Below are positions 1-5,596 of a DNA stretch of 7,716 bases, in pieces (position 1 is the first letter of the stretch; every line of letters begins with the position of its first letter). This stretch comes from CAYPKW01 sp964411425 (lineage in GTDB: Bacteria; Pseudomonadota; Alphaproteobacteria; Dongiales; Dongiaceae), in contig CAYPKW010000101.1 of the NCBI GenBank assembly GCA_964411425.1, forward strand, positions 1 through 7,716, written 5' to 3'. The notes under the pieces were generated by a model. It saw nothing but the letters and a program-made list of their open reading frames with translations, did not search any database and had not been told where the DNA came from. The position numbers and the translations under genes were made by a program.

Positions 1-3
1 TAT

Positions 4-79
<76 letters not shown>

Positions 80-109
80 ATGATGCGGCGCTGGCGTTCT
101 AGGCGCCGG

Positions 110-472
110 TTACCGTTCCTCCTCGTTCACTTTCTCGATCACCTCGGCCACGTCCGTTTCGTCCTGGCCGAGCTCCGCGGGATCCTCGATCGGGTTCGGT
201 TCCTCTTCCGCCGGCCCGCCTTCGATCTTCTCCAGATCGTCCTCGGGCATCGGCTCTTCGAGCTCGGGCGCCGGCGGCGCCTTCTGCACCGGCTTCACCG
301 GAGCCGCCTTCTCGGGCGCCGGCGCCGGGCGTCCGCGCCGCGTCTTCAGGGCCGCCTGCGGGTCGTGCGTGACGCCGCACTTCGGGCACACGATCGGGCT
401 GCGATGCAGGTCGTAGAAGCGCGCGCCGCAGGCGCTGCAACCGCGCTTGATCCCGAGTTCAGGGCGGCCCAA
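110..472 (-). CDS. TIGR02300/FYDLN-family zinc-ribbon protein with acidic tail
   Basis: This 120-residue protein of unknown biochemical role matches the small alphaproteobacterial 'FYDLN acid' family, typically opening with a KPELGTKR-like segment. Here residues 3-10 read RPELGIKR. Four cysteines (C12, C15, C29, C32) form a rubredoxin-like zinc ribbon, with the signature at residues 19-23 reading FYDLH, so the usual Asn is His. From about residue 45 the chain is low-complexity: a Lys/Pro/Ala-rich linker, then a strongly acidic Glu/Asp/Pro tail, probably disordered. There is no signal peptide or membrane segment, so it is likely cytoplasmic. I chose the TTG start because GGAGGAG lies 5 nt upstream and the family N-terminus begins there; no suitable ATG exists. 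It diverges from aroA and is followed by tRNA-Ala. Function is not inferred beyond zinc binding. Confidence 0.9.
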   Translation of the reverse strand: MGRPELGIKRGCSACGARFYDLHRSPIVCPKCGVTHDPQAALKTRRGRPAPAPEKAAPVKPVQKAPPAPELEEPMPEDDLEKIEGGPAEEEPNPIEDPAELGQDETDVAEVIEKVNEEER

Positions 473-477
473 GAGAG

Positions 478-484
478 CTCCTCC
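478..484 (-). promoter_or_regulatory. Shine-Dalgarno site of the FYDLN-family gene
   Basis: The minus strand reads GGAGGAG followed by a 5-nt spacer (CTCTC) and then TTG. This near-perfect match to the 16S rRNA tail supports the non-ATG start at 472. Confidence 0.8.
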
Positions 485-522
485 GGTTCGCTACGGGCGG
501 CGCCCGCCGCCGCCGGCGAAGG

Positions 523-551
523 CAATTGCCACTTTCGCCCGCCCCTGTCAA
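523..551 (-). promoter_or_regulatory. Candidate promoter of the FYDLN-family gene
   Basis: On the minus strand, positions 551-546 read TTGACA, an exact match to the sigma-70 -35 consensus. About 17 nt downstream is an A/T-containing hexamer inside the palindrome GGCAATTGCC (521-530). That hexamer is a poor match to TATAAT, though -10 boxes in GC-rich alphaproteobacteria are often weak. The site lies about 50-80 nt upstream of the TTG start, a plausible distance. The -35 is seen directly; promoter activity is inferred. Confidence 0.4.
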
Positions 552-610
552 AAGGTAATTGGGGCGGAGGCCGAGCCCGCGCTCGGCCGCGGCCCCCTCG
601 CGCCATCGAT

Positions 611-615
611 GGGAG
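611..615 (+). promoter_or_regulatory. Shine-Dalgarno site of aroA
   Basis: GGGAG is followed by a 6-nt spacer and then TTG at 622. It decides the aroA start in favour of 622 over the in-frame upstream TTG at 559, which would add 21 residues unlike the family N-terminus. Confidence 0.7.
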
Positions 616-621
616 ATCGCC

Positions 622-1947
622 TTGCAGCCGCTCATCTCCCGCCCGGCCGGCCCGCTCAAGGGCGAGGCTCGCGTTCCGGGCGACAAGTCGATCTCCCATC
701 GCGCCCTCATGTTGGGCGCGCTGGCGGTGGGCGAGACGACGATCCACGGCCTGCTCGAGGGCGAGGACGTAGGGCGCACCGCGGCCGCCATGCGGGCGCT
801 GGGCGCCCAGGTCGAAAAGGGCACCGACGGGGCATGGCGGGTGCGCGGGCGCGGGCTGGGCGGGCTGAGCGAGCCGGACGACGTGCTCGACATGGGCAAC
901 GCCGGCACCGGCGCCAGGCTCGTCATGGGCCTCGTCGCCAGCCATGCGCTCACCGCCGTCTTCACCGGCGACGCCTCGTTGCGCCGCCGCCCGATGGGGC
1001 GCGTGGCGGCCCCCCTCGAGCGCATGGGGGCGCGCATCGTGGCGCGCGAGGGCTGCCGGTTGCCGCTCGCCGTGGTGGGCGCGGCCGAGCCGCTGCCGAT
1101 CGCCTATCGCCTGCCGGTGCCCTCGGCCCAGGTGAAGTCGGCGGTCCTGCTGGCCGGCCTCAACGCGCCCGGGCGCACCACCGTGATCGAGCCAGAGCCG
1201 ACCCGCGACCATACCGAGCTCATGCTGCGGCATTTTGGCGTGGACGTGAACGTGAGCGAGACGCCCGAAGGCCGCGCCGTGAGCGTCGCCGGCCAGCCGG
1301 AGATTTCCGGGCGCGCCGTCGACGTGCCGGCCGATCCTTCCTCGGCGGCGTTCCCGTTGGTGGCGGCGCTGCTGCTGCCGGGCTCGGAGGTGGCGCTTAA
1401 GGGTGTCGGAATGAATCCCCATCGCATCGGGCTCATCGAGACGCTGCGCGAGATGGGGGCCGCGATCGATGTCGCCAACCGGCGCACCGAGGCGGGCGAG
1501 CCGGTGGCCGACTTGGCCGTGCGCGACTGCCGCCTCAAGGGCGTAGAGGTGCCGGCGGCGCGCGCCCCCTCGATGATCGACGAGTACCCGATCCTCGCGG
1601 TGGCGGCCGCGTTCGCCGAGGGGGTCACGGTCATGCACGGGCTCTCCGAGCTGCGCCTCAAGGAAAGCGACCGGCTGCGGGCGATCGCCGCCGGGCTCGC
1701 CGCCTGCGGCGTCAAGGTCGAGGCGGCCGGCGACAGCCTCGCCGTGTTCGGCGCCGGCCGCCCGCCCGGCGGCGGCGCCGTTGCCGCCGCCCTCGACCAC
1801 CGCATCGCGATGGCGTTCCTGGTGCTGGGCATGGCGGCCCGCGCTCCGGTCTCGATCGACGACGCCGGACCGATCGACTCCAGCTTTCCGGGTTTCGTGC
1901 GGCTCATGAACGGGCTCGGCGCCGCCATCGCCCCGATGGCACCTTGA
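622..1947 (+). CDS. aroA: 3-phosphoshikimate 1-carboxyvinyltransferase (EPSP synthase, class II-like)
   Basis: EPSP synthase transfers the enolpyruvyl group of PEP to shikimate-3-phosphate, the sixth shikimate-pathway step, in the cytoplasm. From the TTG start the protein has 441 residues, normal for the family. Visible motifs are GDKSISHR (20-27, substrate-binding Lys22), GNAGTG (92-97), GDASLRRRPMGR (117-128), SAQVKSAVL (168-176), SMIDEYP with catalytic Asp320, LKESDR with Lys347/Glu348, and DHRIAM (392-397). Wording such as LLEGEDV, TRDHTE and APSMIDEYPILAVAAAFAEG closely follows the class II (Agrobacterium CP4-like) enzymes as I remember them. At the position equivalent to CP4 Ala100 this protein has Gly95, the residue of glyphosate-sensitive enzymes. 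The last four bases overlap the cmk start (TTGA), indicating translational coupling. Identity is near certain; the exact start slightly less so. Confidence 0.97.
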   Translation: MQPLISRPAGPLKGEARVPGDKSISHRALMLGALAVGETTIHGLLEGEDVGRTAAAMRALGAQVEKGTDGAWRVRGRGLGGLSEPDDVLDMGNAGTGARLVMGLVASHALTAVFTGDASLRRRPMGRVAAPLERMGARIVAREGCRLPLAVVGAAEPLPIAYRLPVPSAQVKSAVLLAGLNAPGRTTVIEPEPTRDHTELMLRHFGVDVNVSETPEGRAVSVAGQPEISGRAVDVPADPSSAAFPLVAALLLPGSEVALKGVGMNPHRIGLIETLREMGAAIDVANRRTEAGEPVADLAVRDCRLKGVEVPAARAPSMIDEYPILAVAAAFAEGVTVMHGLSELRLKESDRLRAIAAGLAACGVKVEAAGDSLAVFGAGRPPGGGAVAAALDHRIAMAFLVLGMAARAPVSIDDAGPIDSSFPGFVRLMNGLGAAIAPMAP

Positions 1948-2609
1948 ACCTGGTGATCGCCATCGACGGGCCGGCCGCTTCCGGCAAGGGCACGCTCGCC
2001 CGCCGGCTGGCGCTTCATCTCAACCTCGCCTATCTCGACACCGGCAAGATGTACCGGGCGATCGCGGCGAAGCTGTTGGCGGCCGGCGGCGACCCGGCCG
2101 ACGCGGCGGCGGCCGCCGCGGTCGCGAGCACGGTGGCGCTCGAGGATTTGGGAGCCGCCGACCTCGGCGACGAGGCGGTCGCCGCCGCCGCCTCCAAGGT
2201 GGCGGCGATCCCGGCGGTGCGCGCGGCCGTGCTCGACTTCCAGCGCCGCTTCGCGAAGCAGCCGCCGGACGGCCCCGCCGGCCCCGCGGCCGGGGCGGTG
2301 CTCGACGGCCGCGATATCGGCACCGTCGTGTGCCCCGGGGCCGCGGTCAAATTCTTCCTGACCGCCAGCCCGGAGGCCCGCGCCAGGCGCCGCCATAAGG
2401 AGTTGCTGGACCGTGGAGTGCGGAGTATATATGCGCGCGTTCTGCGGGACATGACGGAACGGGATGCCCGCGACAGCACGCGGCAGGTGGCGCCGTTGCG
2501 CGCCGCCGCCGACGCGGTGGTGATCGACACCACGGGGCTCGATCCCAACGCCGTCCTGGCCGTGGCCCTCGAGCGCATCGGCAAGGTTTGCCGCGGCGCC
2601 CCCGGATAG
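1944..2609 (+). CDS. cmk: Cytidylate (CMP/dCMP) kinase
   Basis: CMP kinase phosphorylates CMP and dCMP with ATP, feeding pyrimidine nucleotides to RNA and DNA synthesis in the cytoplasm. The 221-residue protein has the P-loop GPAASGKGT (9-17), the NMP-binding segment LDTGKMYRA (31-39, Lys where Ala or Leu is usual), DGRDIGTVV (121-129), FFLTASPEARARRR (137-150) and ERDARDSTR (172-180), whose Asp177 and Arg180 match CMP-contacting residues of the E. coli enzyme. The compact insert is of the Gram-negative type. I chose the TTG at 1944, which overlaps the aroA stop; GTG at 1953 is an alternative giving three fewer residues, and neither has a strong ribosome-binding site. Codons 161-163 (AGT ATA TAT) are unusually A/T-rich for this window. 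The next gene is rpsA, a conserved neighbour. Confidence 0.96.
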   Translation: MNLVIAIDGPAASGKGTLARRLALHLNLAYLDTGKMYRAIAAKLLAAGGDPADAAAAAAVASTVALEDLGAADLGDEAVAAAASKVAAIPAVRAAVLDFQRRFAKQPPDGPAGPAAGAVLDGRDIGTVVCPGAAVKFFLTASPEARARRRHKELLDRGVRSIYARVLRDMTERDARDSTRQVAPLRAAADAVVIDTTGLDPNAVLAVALERIGKVCRGAPG

Positions 2610-2625
2610 GCCGGCGGAACGCCTA

Positions 2626-2703
2626 GTTGGCAGCGGTGCAAGACCGCCGGAACCAACCGGCCGGCCGGAATAACGTTTTAATTGCGAGAGGAACCGAACC
2701 CAC
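2626..2703 (+). promoter_or_regulatory. Structured 5' leader of rpsA
   Basis: The cmk-rpsA gap contains a stem-loop: an outer stem GTTGG (2626-2630) with CCAAC (2653-2657), an internal loop, and an inner stem GCGGT (2633-2637) with ACCGC (2642-2646) around GCAAG. Next come the self-complementary CCGGCCGGCCGG (2657-2668), an A/T-rich tract (AATAACGTTTTAATT, 2669-2683) and a purine-rich AGAGGA about 11 nt before the ATG. In other bacteria S1 represses its own translation through its structured, A/U-rich leader. The elements here would fit that, but autoregulation is inferred. The 12-base palindrome could compete with the stem-loop, because C2657 is shared. Confidence 0.4.
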
Positions 2704-4476
2704 ATGACGACGACCCGCACCCGCTCGGAGGAACCCGCGAAGGAGAATTTCGCCGCCCTGCTCGAGGAGTCATTCGGCGGCACCGGCGGCCTCGAAGGCA
2801 CGGTGCTCAAGGGCCGCGTGGTGGCGGTCGAGAACGACGCCGCCCTCATCGACGTGGGCCTCAAGTCCGAGGGGCGCGTGGCGCTCAAGGAATTCGCCAC
2901 CCCCGGCCAGCGGGCCGAGATCAAGGTCGGCGACGAGGTCGAAGTCTATCTCGAGCGCATGGAGGACAAGAACGGCGAGGCGGTCCTGTCGCGCGAGAAG
3001 GCGCGCCGAGAGGAGGCCTGGACCCATCTCGAGAAGAGCTTCAAGGAGAACCAGCGCGTCACCGGCATCATCTTCAGCCGGGTCAAGGGCGGTTTCACCG
3101 TGGATCTGTCGGGCGCGGTCGCGTTCCTGCCCGGCAGCCAGGTCGATATTCGCCCGGTGCGCGACCTGGGCCCCCTGATGGGCAGCCCGCAGCCGTTCCA
3201 GATCCTCAAGATGGACCGGGCGCGCGGCAACATCGTGGTGTCGCGCCGCGCCGTGCTCGAGGAAAGCCGCGCCGAGGCGCGCTCCGAGCTGGTCGCCAAC
3301 CTCAAGGAAGGCCAGGTGCTGCAAGGCATGGTCAAGAACCTCACCGATTACGGCGCCTTCGTCGATCTGGGCGGCATCGACGGCCTGCTGCACGTCACGG
3401 ATATCGCCTGGCGGCGCATCAACCATCCCTCGGAGATGCTCAGCATCGGCCAGAACGTGTCGGTGCAGGTGATTCGTTTCAACGCGGAAACCCAGCGCAT
3501 CTCGCTCGGCATGAAGCAGCTCGAGGCCGATCCTTGGGTGGGGGTCGAGACGAAATACCCCGTCGGGACCAAGCTCCGCGGCCGCGTCACCAACATCACC
3601 GAATACGGCGCCTTCGTCGAGTTGGAGCCGGGCATCGAAGGGTTGGTGCACGTCTCCGAGATGAGCTGGACCAAGAAGAACGTGCATCCGGGCAAGATCA
3701 TCTCGACCAGCCAGGAGGTCGAGGTCATGGTGCTCGACGTCGATCCGCAGAAACGGCGCGTCAGCCTCGGTCTCAAGCAGTGCCTGGAGAACCCGTGGGA
3801 AGCCTTCCGCGGGCGCCACGCGATCGGAGCCGAGCTCGCCGGCGAGATCAAGAACATCACCGAGTTCGGCCTGTTCGTCGGGCTGCCCGGCGAAATCGAC
3901 GGCATGGTGCACCTCTCCGACCTCGACTGGCATAAGCCGGGCGAGCAGGCGATAACCCAGTTCAAGAAGGGCGAGCGGGTGCGCGTCAAGCTGCTCGACA
4001 TCGACGTGGAGAAGGAGCGCGTCAGCCTCGGCATCAAGCAACTGGGCGAGGCCCCCGCGGCGCCGACGGCGCCCAGCTACAAGAAGGGCGACGTCGTCAC
4101 CTGCACGGTGAGCGCCATCGAGGACGGCGGCATCGAGGTGACGCTCGCCGACGGCGCCAGCGCGTTCATCCGCAAGGGTGAGCTTGCGCGCGAGCGGGGC
4201 GAGCAGCGCCCAGAGCGTTTCGCGGTCGACGAGAAGATGGACGCCAAGATCACCGCCTTCGACGCCAAGACGCGCAAGCTGTCGCTGTCCATCAAGGCGC
4301 GCGAGGCGGACGAGGAGAAGCAGGCGATGGCGGATTTCGGCTCGTCCGATTCCGGGGCCAGCCTGGGCGACATCCTGGGCGCCGCCATCTCGAAAGCCCA
4401 GAAGGACGCCTCCGGGGCGGAAGAGAAGCCGAAGAAGACGCGCAAAGCCGAGGCTGCCGAGGACGGCGACGGCTAG
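2704..4476 (+). CDS. rpsA: 30S ribosomal protein S1
   Basis: S1 binds the 30S subunit and single-stranded, A/U-rich mRNA to help start translation. The 590-residue protein carries six S1 (OB-fold) domains at roughly 32-98, 115-182, 202-271, 287-358, 374-445 and 460-533. The repeated core (G-x-V-x-x-I/L-T-E/D-Y/F-G-A/L-F-V ... H-V/L-S/T) is clear in domains 3 to 5 and more degenerate in 1, 2 and 6, as is usual: the first two serve ribosome docking and the rest RNA binding. The tail (about 540-590) is Ala/Lys/Glu-rich and probably disordered. The protein is somewhat longer than the 557 residues of E. coli S1, mainly in the tail. ATG 2704 is preceded by a purine-rich AGAGGA. The stop codon TAG is also the first three bases of a palindromic repeat. 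The cmk-rpsA-ihfB order is conserved in proteobacteria. Confidence 0.98.
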   Translation: MTTTRTRSEEPAKENFAALLEESFGGTGGLEGTVLKGRVVAVENDAALIDVGLKSEGRVALKEFATPGQRAEIKVGDEVEVYLERMEDKNGEAVLSREKARREEAWTHLEKSFKENQRVTGIIFSRVKGGFTVDLSGAVAFLPGSQVDIRPVRDLGPLMGSPQPFQILKMDRARGNIVVSRRAVLEESRAEARSELVANLKEGQVLQGMVKNLTDYGAFVDLGGIDGLLHVTDIAWRRINHPSEMLSIGQNVSVQVIRFNAETQRISLGMKQLEADPWVGVETKYPVGTKLRGRVTNITEYGAFVELEPGIEGLVHVSEMSWTKKNVHPGKIISTSQEVEVMVLDVDPQKRRVSLGLKQCLENPWEAFRGRHAIGAELAGEIKNITEFGLFVGLPGEIDGMVHLSDLDWHKPGEQAITQFKKGERVRVKLLDIDVEKERVSLGIKQLGEAPAAPTAPSYKKGDVVTCTVSAIEDGGIEVTLADGASAFIRKGELARERGEQRPERFAVDEKMDAKITAFDAKTRKLSLSIKAREADEEKQAMADFGSSDSGASLGDILGAAISKAQKDASGAEEKPKKTRKAEAAEDGDG

Positions 4477-4537
4477 AGCCCGATCGCTTCGCATTGAAGC
4501 ACTTCGTCCTTCAATGCGAAGCGTGAATCAGGCTCTA
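4474..4537 (-). repeat. Palindromic repeat, copy 1 (inverted relative to copy 2)
   Basis: The element is bounded by TAGAGCC (4474-4480) and GGCTCTA (4531-4537). Inside is a perfect 15-bp stem, 4485-4499 with 4509-4523, around a 9-nt loop. The outer stem runs 4475-4484 with 4527-4536, with one mismatch on the plus strand (a T-G wobble on the minus strand). On the minus strand it reads GAGCCTGATTCACG at its left end, the same layout as copy 2. Its A/T content is higher than the neighbouring genes, consistent with a mobile intergenic repeat. No T-run follows, so it is not a classical terminator, though it could protect the 3' end of the rpsA mRNA. Confidence 0.85.
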
Positions 4538-4550
4538 CATGTTAGATCCC

Positions 4551-4608
4551 GAGCAAGATTCACGTTTCAGATTGAATCATTCCGATCCAATCTGAAACGA
4601 TCTTGCTC
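4551..4608 (+). repeat. Palindromic repeat, copy 2
   Basis: The outer stem is GAGCAAGAT (4551-4559) with ATCTTGCTC (4600-4608), a perfect 9 bp. A one-sided TCA bulge (4560-4562) separates it from a perfect 12-bp inner stem, 4563-4574 with 4588-4599. Copy 1 read on the minus strand has the same outer stem, TCA bulge and inner stem, and the two share GAGC-NN-GATTCACG on the left and CGATC-NN-GCTCT on the right. It lacks the left TA that would complete a TAGAGC end; the right end continues as TCTAGG. I recall similar AGAGC/GCTCT-ended palindromes as common intergenic repeats in alphaproteobacteria. Confidence 0.85.
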
Positions 4609-4670
4609 TAGGAGCCCCGCCGGCCATGCCGCGGGAGGGCAAAAAAAGGACGCGATCTCCGAGACTTATC

Positions 4671-4700
4671 CTTGACGCTCGGGGTCGGCTTTGGCACCCT
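4671..4700 (+). promoter_or_regulatory. Probable sigma-70 promoter of ihfB
   Basis: CTTGAC (4671-4676) gives a good -35 box, and 17-18 nt later CACCCT (4695-4700) lies at the -10 distance. The -10 matches TATAAT only weakly, which is common in GC-rich alphaproteobacteria. It sits 60-90 nt upstream of the ihfB ATG and after the two repeats, so ihfB can be transcribed independently of rpsA. Confidence 0.45.
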
Positions 4701-4759
4701 CGCGGGACCGGCCGGTGCCTTGGGCGGCGCCGGGGGAAGGCGGCGGGGGCGAGACTGCC

Positions 4760-5041
4760 ATGACCAAGTCGGAACTCATCGTGCGCATCGGCGAGCTTAA
4801 TCCGCATCTTTACCAGCGCGACGTGGAGCGCATCGTCTCCACCATCTTCGACGAGATCGCGACGGCGCTGGCGCAGGGCGACCGGGTCGAGCTGCGCGGC
4901 TTCGGCGCCTTCTCCGTGAAGCGGCGCGACGCCAGGGTCGGGCGCAACCCGCGCACCGGCGAGGCGGTGGACGTCGCCCGCAAGTCCATACCCTTCTTCA
5001 AGACCGGCAAGGAGTTGCGCGACCGGCTGAACGGTCGCTAG
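4760..5041 (+). CDS. ihfB: Integration host factor subunit beta
   Basis: IHF is a heterodimeric nucleoid protein (alpha subunit encoded elsewhere) that bends DNA sharply at specific sites, acting in recombination, replication and promoter control. This 93-residue protein has the HU/IHF fold. The N-terminal helix opens MTKSEL, followed by the dimerisation core with RGFGAFSV (46-53). The DNA-binding arm carries GRNPRTGEAV (61-70), whose Pro64 is the expected intercalating residue, and the end KSIPFFKTGKELRDRL (75-90) is typical of the beta subunit rather than HU or IHF-alpha. ATG 4760 matches the family start and is preceded by a weak GGGCGAG; an upstream in-frame TTG at 4691 would add 23 residues without family resemblance. 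It lies downstream of rpsA as in E. coli, here separated by two repeats and its own likely promoter. Confidence 0.95.
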   Translation: MTKSELIVRIGELNPHLYQRDVERIVSTIFDEIATALAQGDRVELRGFGAFSVKRRDARVGRNPRTGEAVDVARKSIPFFKTGKELRDRLNGR

Positions 5042-5086
5042 AGGAGCGACTCTGACAGATGATACCCCGTGTGACATTTATCGGTT

Positions 5087-5181
5087 GTCACCCCGGCCAA
5101 GCGGCACAGCCGCGCGAGCCGGGGTCCATGGCGCCACAGGCGAGATGGACCCCGGATCTCGCTTCGCTCGTCCGGGGTGAC
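5087..5181. repeat. Four-module GC-rich palindromic element
   Basis: Four 10-bp blocks alternate: GTCACCCCGG (5087-5096), CCGGGGTCCA (5119-5128), TGGACCCCGG (5146-5155) and CCGGGGTGAC (5172-5181). Blocks 1 and 4 are reverse complements, as are 2 and 3, so the whole 95 bp is an imperfect palindrome. Each half can also form its own hairpin through ACCCCGG/CCGGGGT (5090-5096 with 5119-5125; 5149-5155 with 5172-5178). The inner text ATCTCGCTTCGCTCGT resembles intergenic repeats I remember from many alphaproteobacteria. A further small inverted repeat GTGACA (5071-5076)/TGTCAC (5086-5091) overlaps its left end. It may cut or protect transcripts between ihfB and lapA. Confidence 0.85.
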
Positions 5182-5192
5182 GATGGAAAATG

Positions 5193-5243
5193 GCTCGGGA
5201 TTCATCTGCCAGTGACGATCCGCTAGAGCATGAGGCACGTTTC
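5193..5243 (+). promoter_or_regulatory. lapA leader: imperfect hairpin and repeat-like half site
   Basis: Directly before the lapA ATG, GCTC (5193-5196) and GGAT (5198-5201) can pair with GAGC (5226-5229) and ATCC (5218-5221). No clear Shine-Dalgarno sequence is visible. From 5226 to 5243, across the start codon, the sequence matches the left end of repeat copy 2 (4551-4568) at 15 of 18 positions, ending in CACGTTTC. This may be a decayed half-copy of that repeat that supplied the start region, or it may be chance. Confidence 0.3.
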
Positions 5244-5571
5244 GTGGACCGTGACGCTGCCGCTGACAGTGGCGGTGGTCGTCTTCGCCCTCGCCAACCG
5301 CGGCGACGTGACGATCAATCTGTGGCCGCTGCCTTGGACGGTCGACCTGCCGGTCTTTCTCGTCGTTCTCGGCTGCCTCCTCGCGGGTTTCCTTGCCGGC
5401 GGCGCCGTCATGTGGCTGTCGGCAGGCCCGCGTCGGCGCGAGGGACGCCGCGCCGCCCACGAGGCGGGCCGACTGTCCCGCGAGCTCGAAGATGTAAAGC
5501 GCCGGCTGGCCCGGACGGCGGACAGCGCGGCGGAGGGCGCGCCCGCCGACGGCGCCGGCGATCCGGTCTAA
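5230..5571 (+). CDS. lapA: LapA-domain (DUF1049) inner membrane protein
   Basis: This 113-residue protein has two membrane segments, about residues 6-22 and 38-64. Between them is a short loop with ANRGDVTINLWPLPW, close to the LapA/DUF1049 pattern of a hydrophobic helix, Asn-Arg, a short beta-like segment and a second helix. A basic cytoplasmic tail follows (about 65-100, Arg/Glu-rich, probably helical or coiled coil). In E. coli LapA partners LapB in controlling lipopolysaccharide assembly through LpxC, but no lapB is seen here and that role is not proven for alphaproteobacteria. ATG 5230 is the only sensible start because an in-frame TAG lies at 5224-5226; the ribosome-binding site is weak. 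LapA genes next to ihfB are a recurring alphaproteobacterial arrangement as far as I know. pyrF follows after 25 nt. Confidence 0.85.
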   Translation: MRHVSWTVTLPLTVAVVVFALANRGDVTINLWPLPWTVDLPVFLVVLGCLLAGFLAGGAVMWLSAGPRRREGRRAAHEAGRLSRELEDVKRRLARTADSAAEGAPADGAGDPV

Positions 5572-5596
5572 GAACCGGAGCAACAAGGACGGCTCT

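Noticed and set aside
84..109. Small GGCGC/GCGCC inverted repeat between tRNA-Ala and the FYDLN gene
   Set aside because: Five pairs with a long loop in GC-rich DNA are expected by chance; too weak to call a terminator or processing site.
559..621. Extended aroA N-terminus from the upstream TTG
   Set aside because: The 21 extra residues are Arg/Ser/Ala-rich and unlike EPSP synthase starts, while TTG 622 has a well-spaced GGGAG.
2413..2440. TATATAT tract inside cmk as an internal promoter for rpsA
   Set aside because: It lies about 270 nt upstream of rpsA, has no -35 partner at suitable distance, and encodes conserved-length CMP kinase sequence in frame; it is most likely just a few rare codons.
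1104..2924. 606-codon minus-strand open frame opposite aroA, cmk and the start of rpsA
   Set aside because: It is an antisense shadow created by high GC third positions. It has no family-like motifs, crosses three well-supported genes and has an Arg/Ala/Ser-rich composition typical of such artefacts.
2770..4494. 574-codon minus-strand open frame opposite rpsA
   Set aside because: It mirrors the repeated S1 domains on the wrong strand, with no recognisable domain. rpsA on the plus strand is unambiguous.
4474..4608. The two rpsA-downstream hairpins as intrinsic terminators
   Set aside because: Neither hairpin is followed by a T-run on either strand, and their shared layout identifies them as a repeat family. 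An effect on mRNA 3' ends remains possible.
4621..4647. A-run (4641-4647) as a minus-strand terminator
   Set aside because: On the minus strand the T-run is not preceded by a stable GC hairpin, and no minus-strand gene lies upstream of it.
4474..5229. Repeats as a CRISPR array
   Set aside because: There are only two related copies, in opposite orientation, with no regular spacers and no cas genes.
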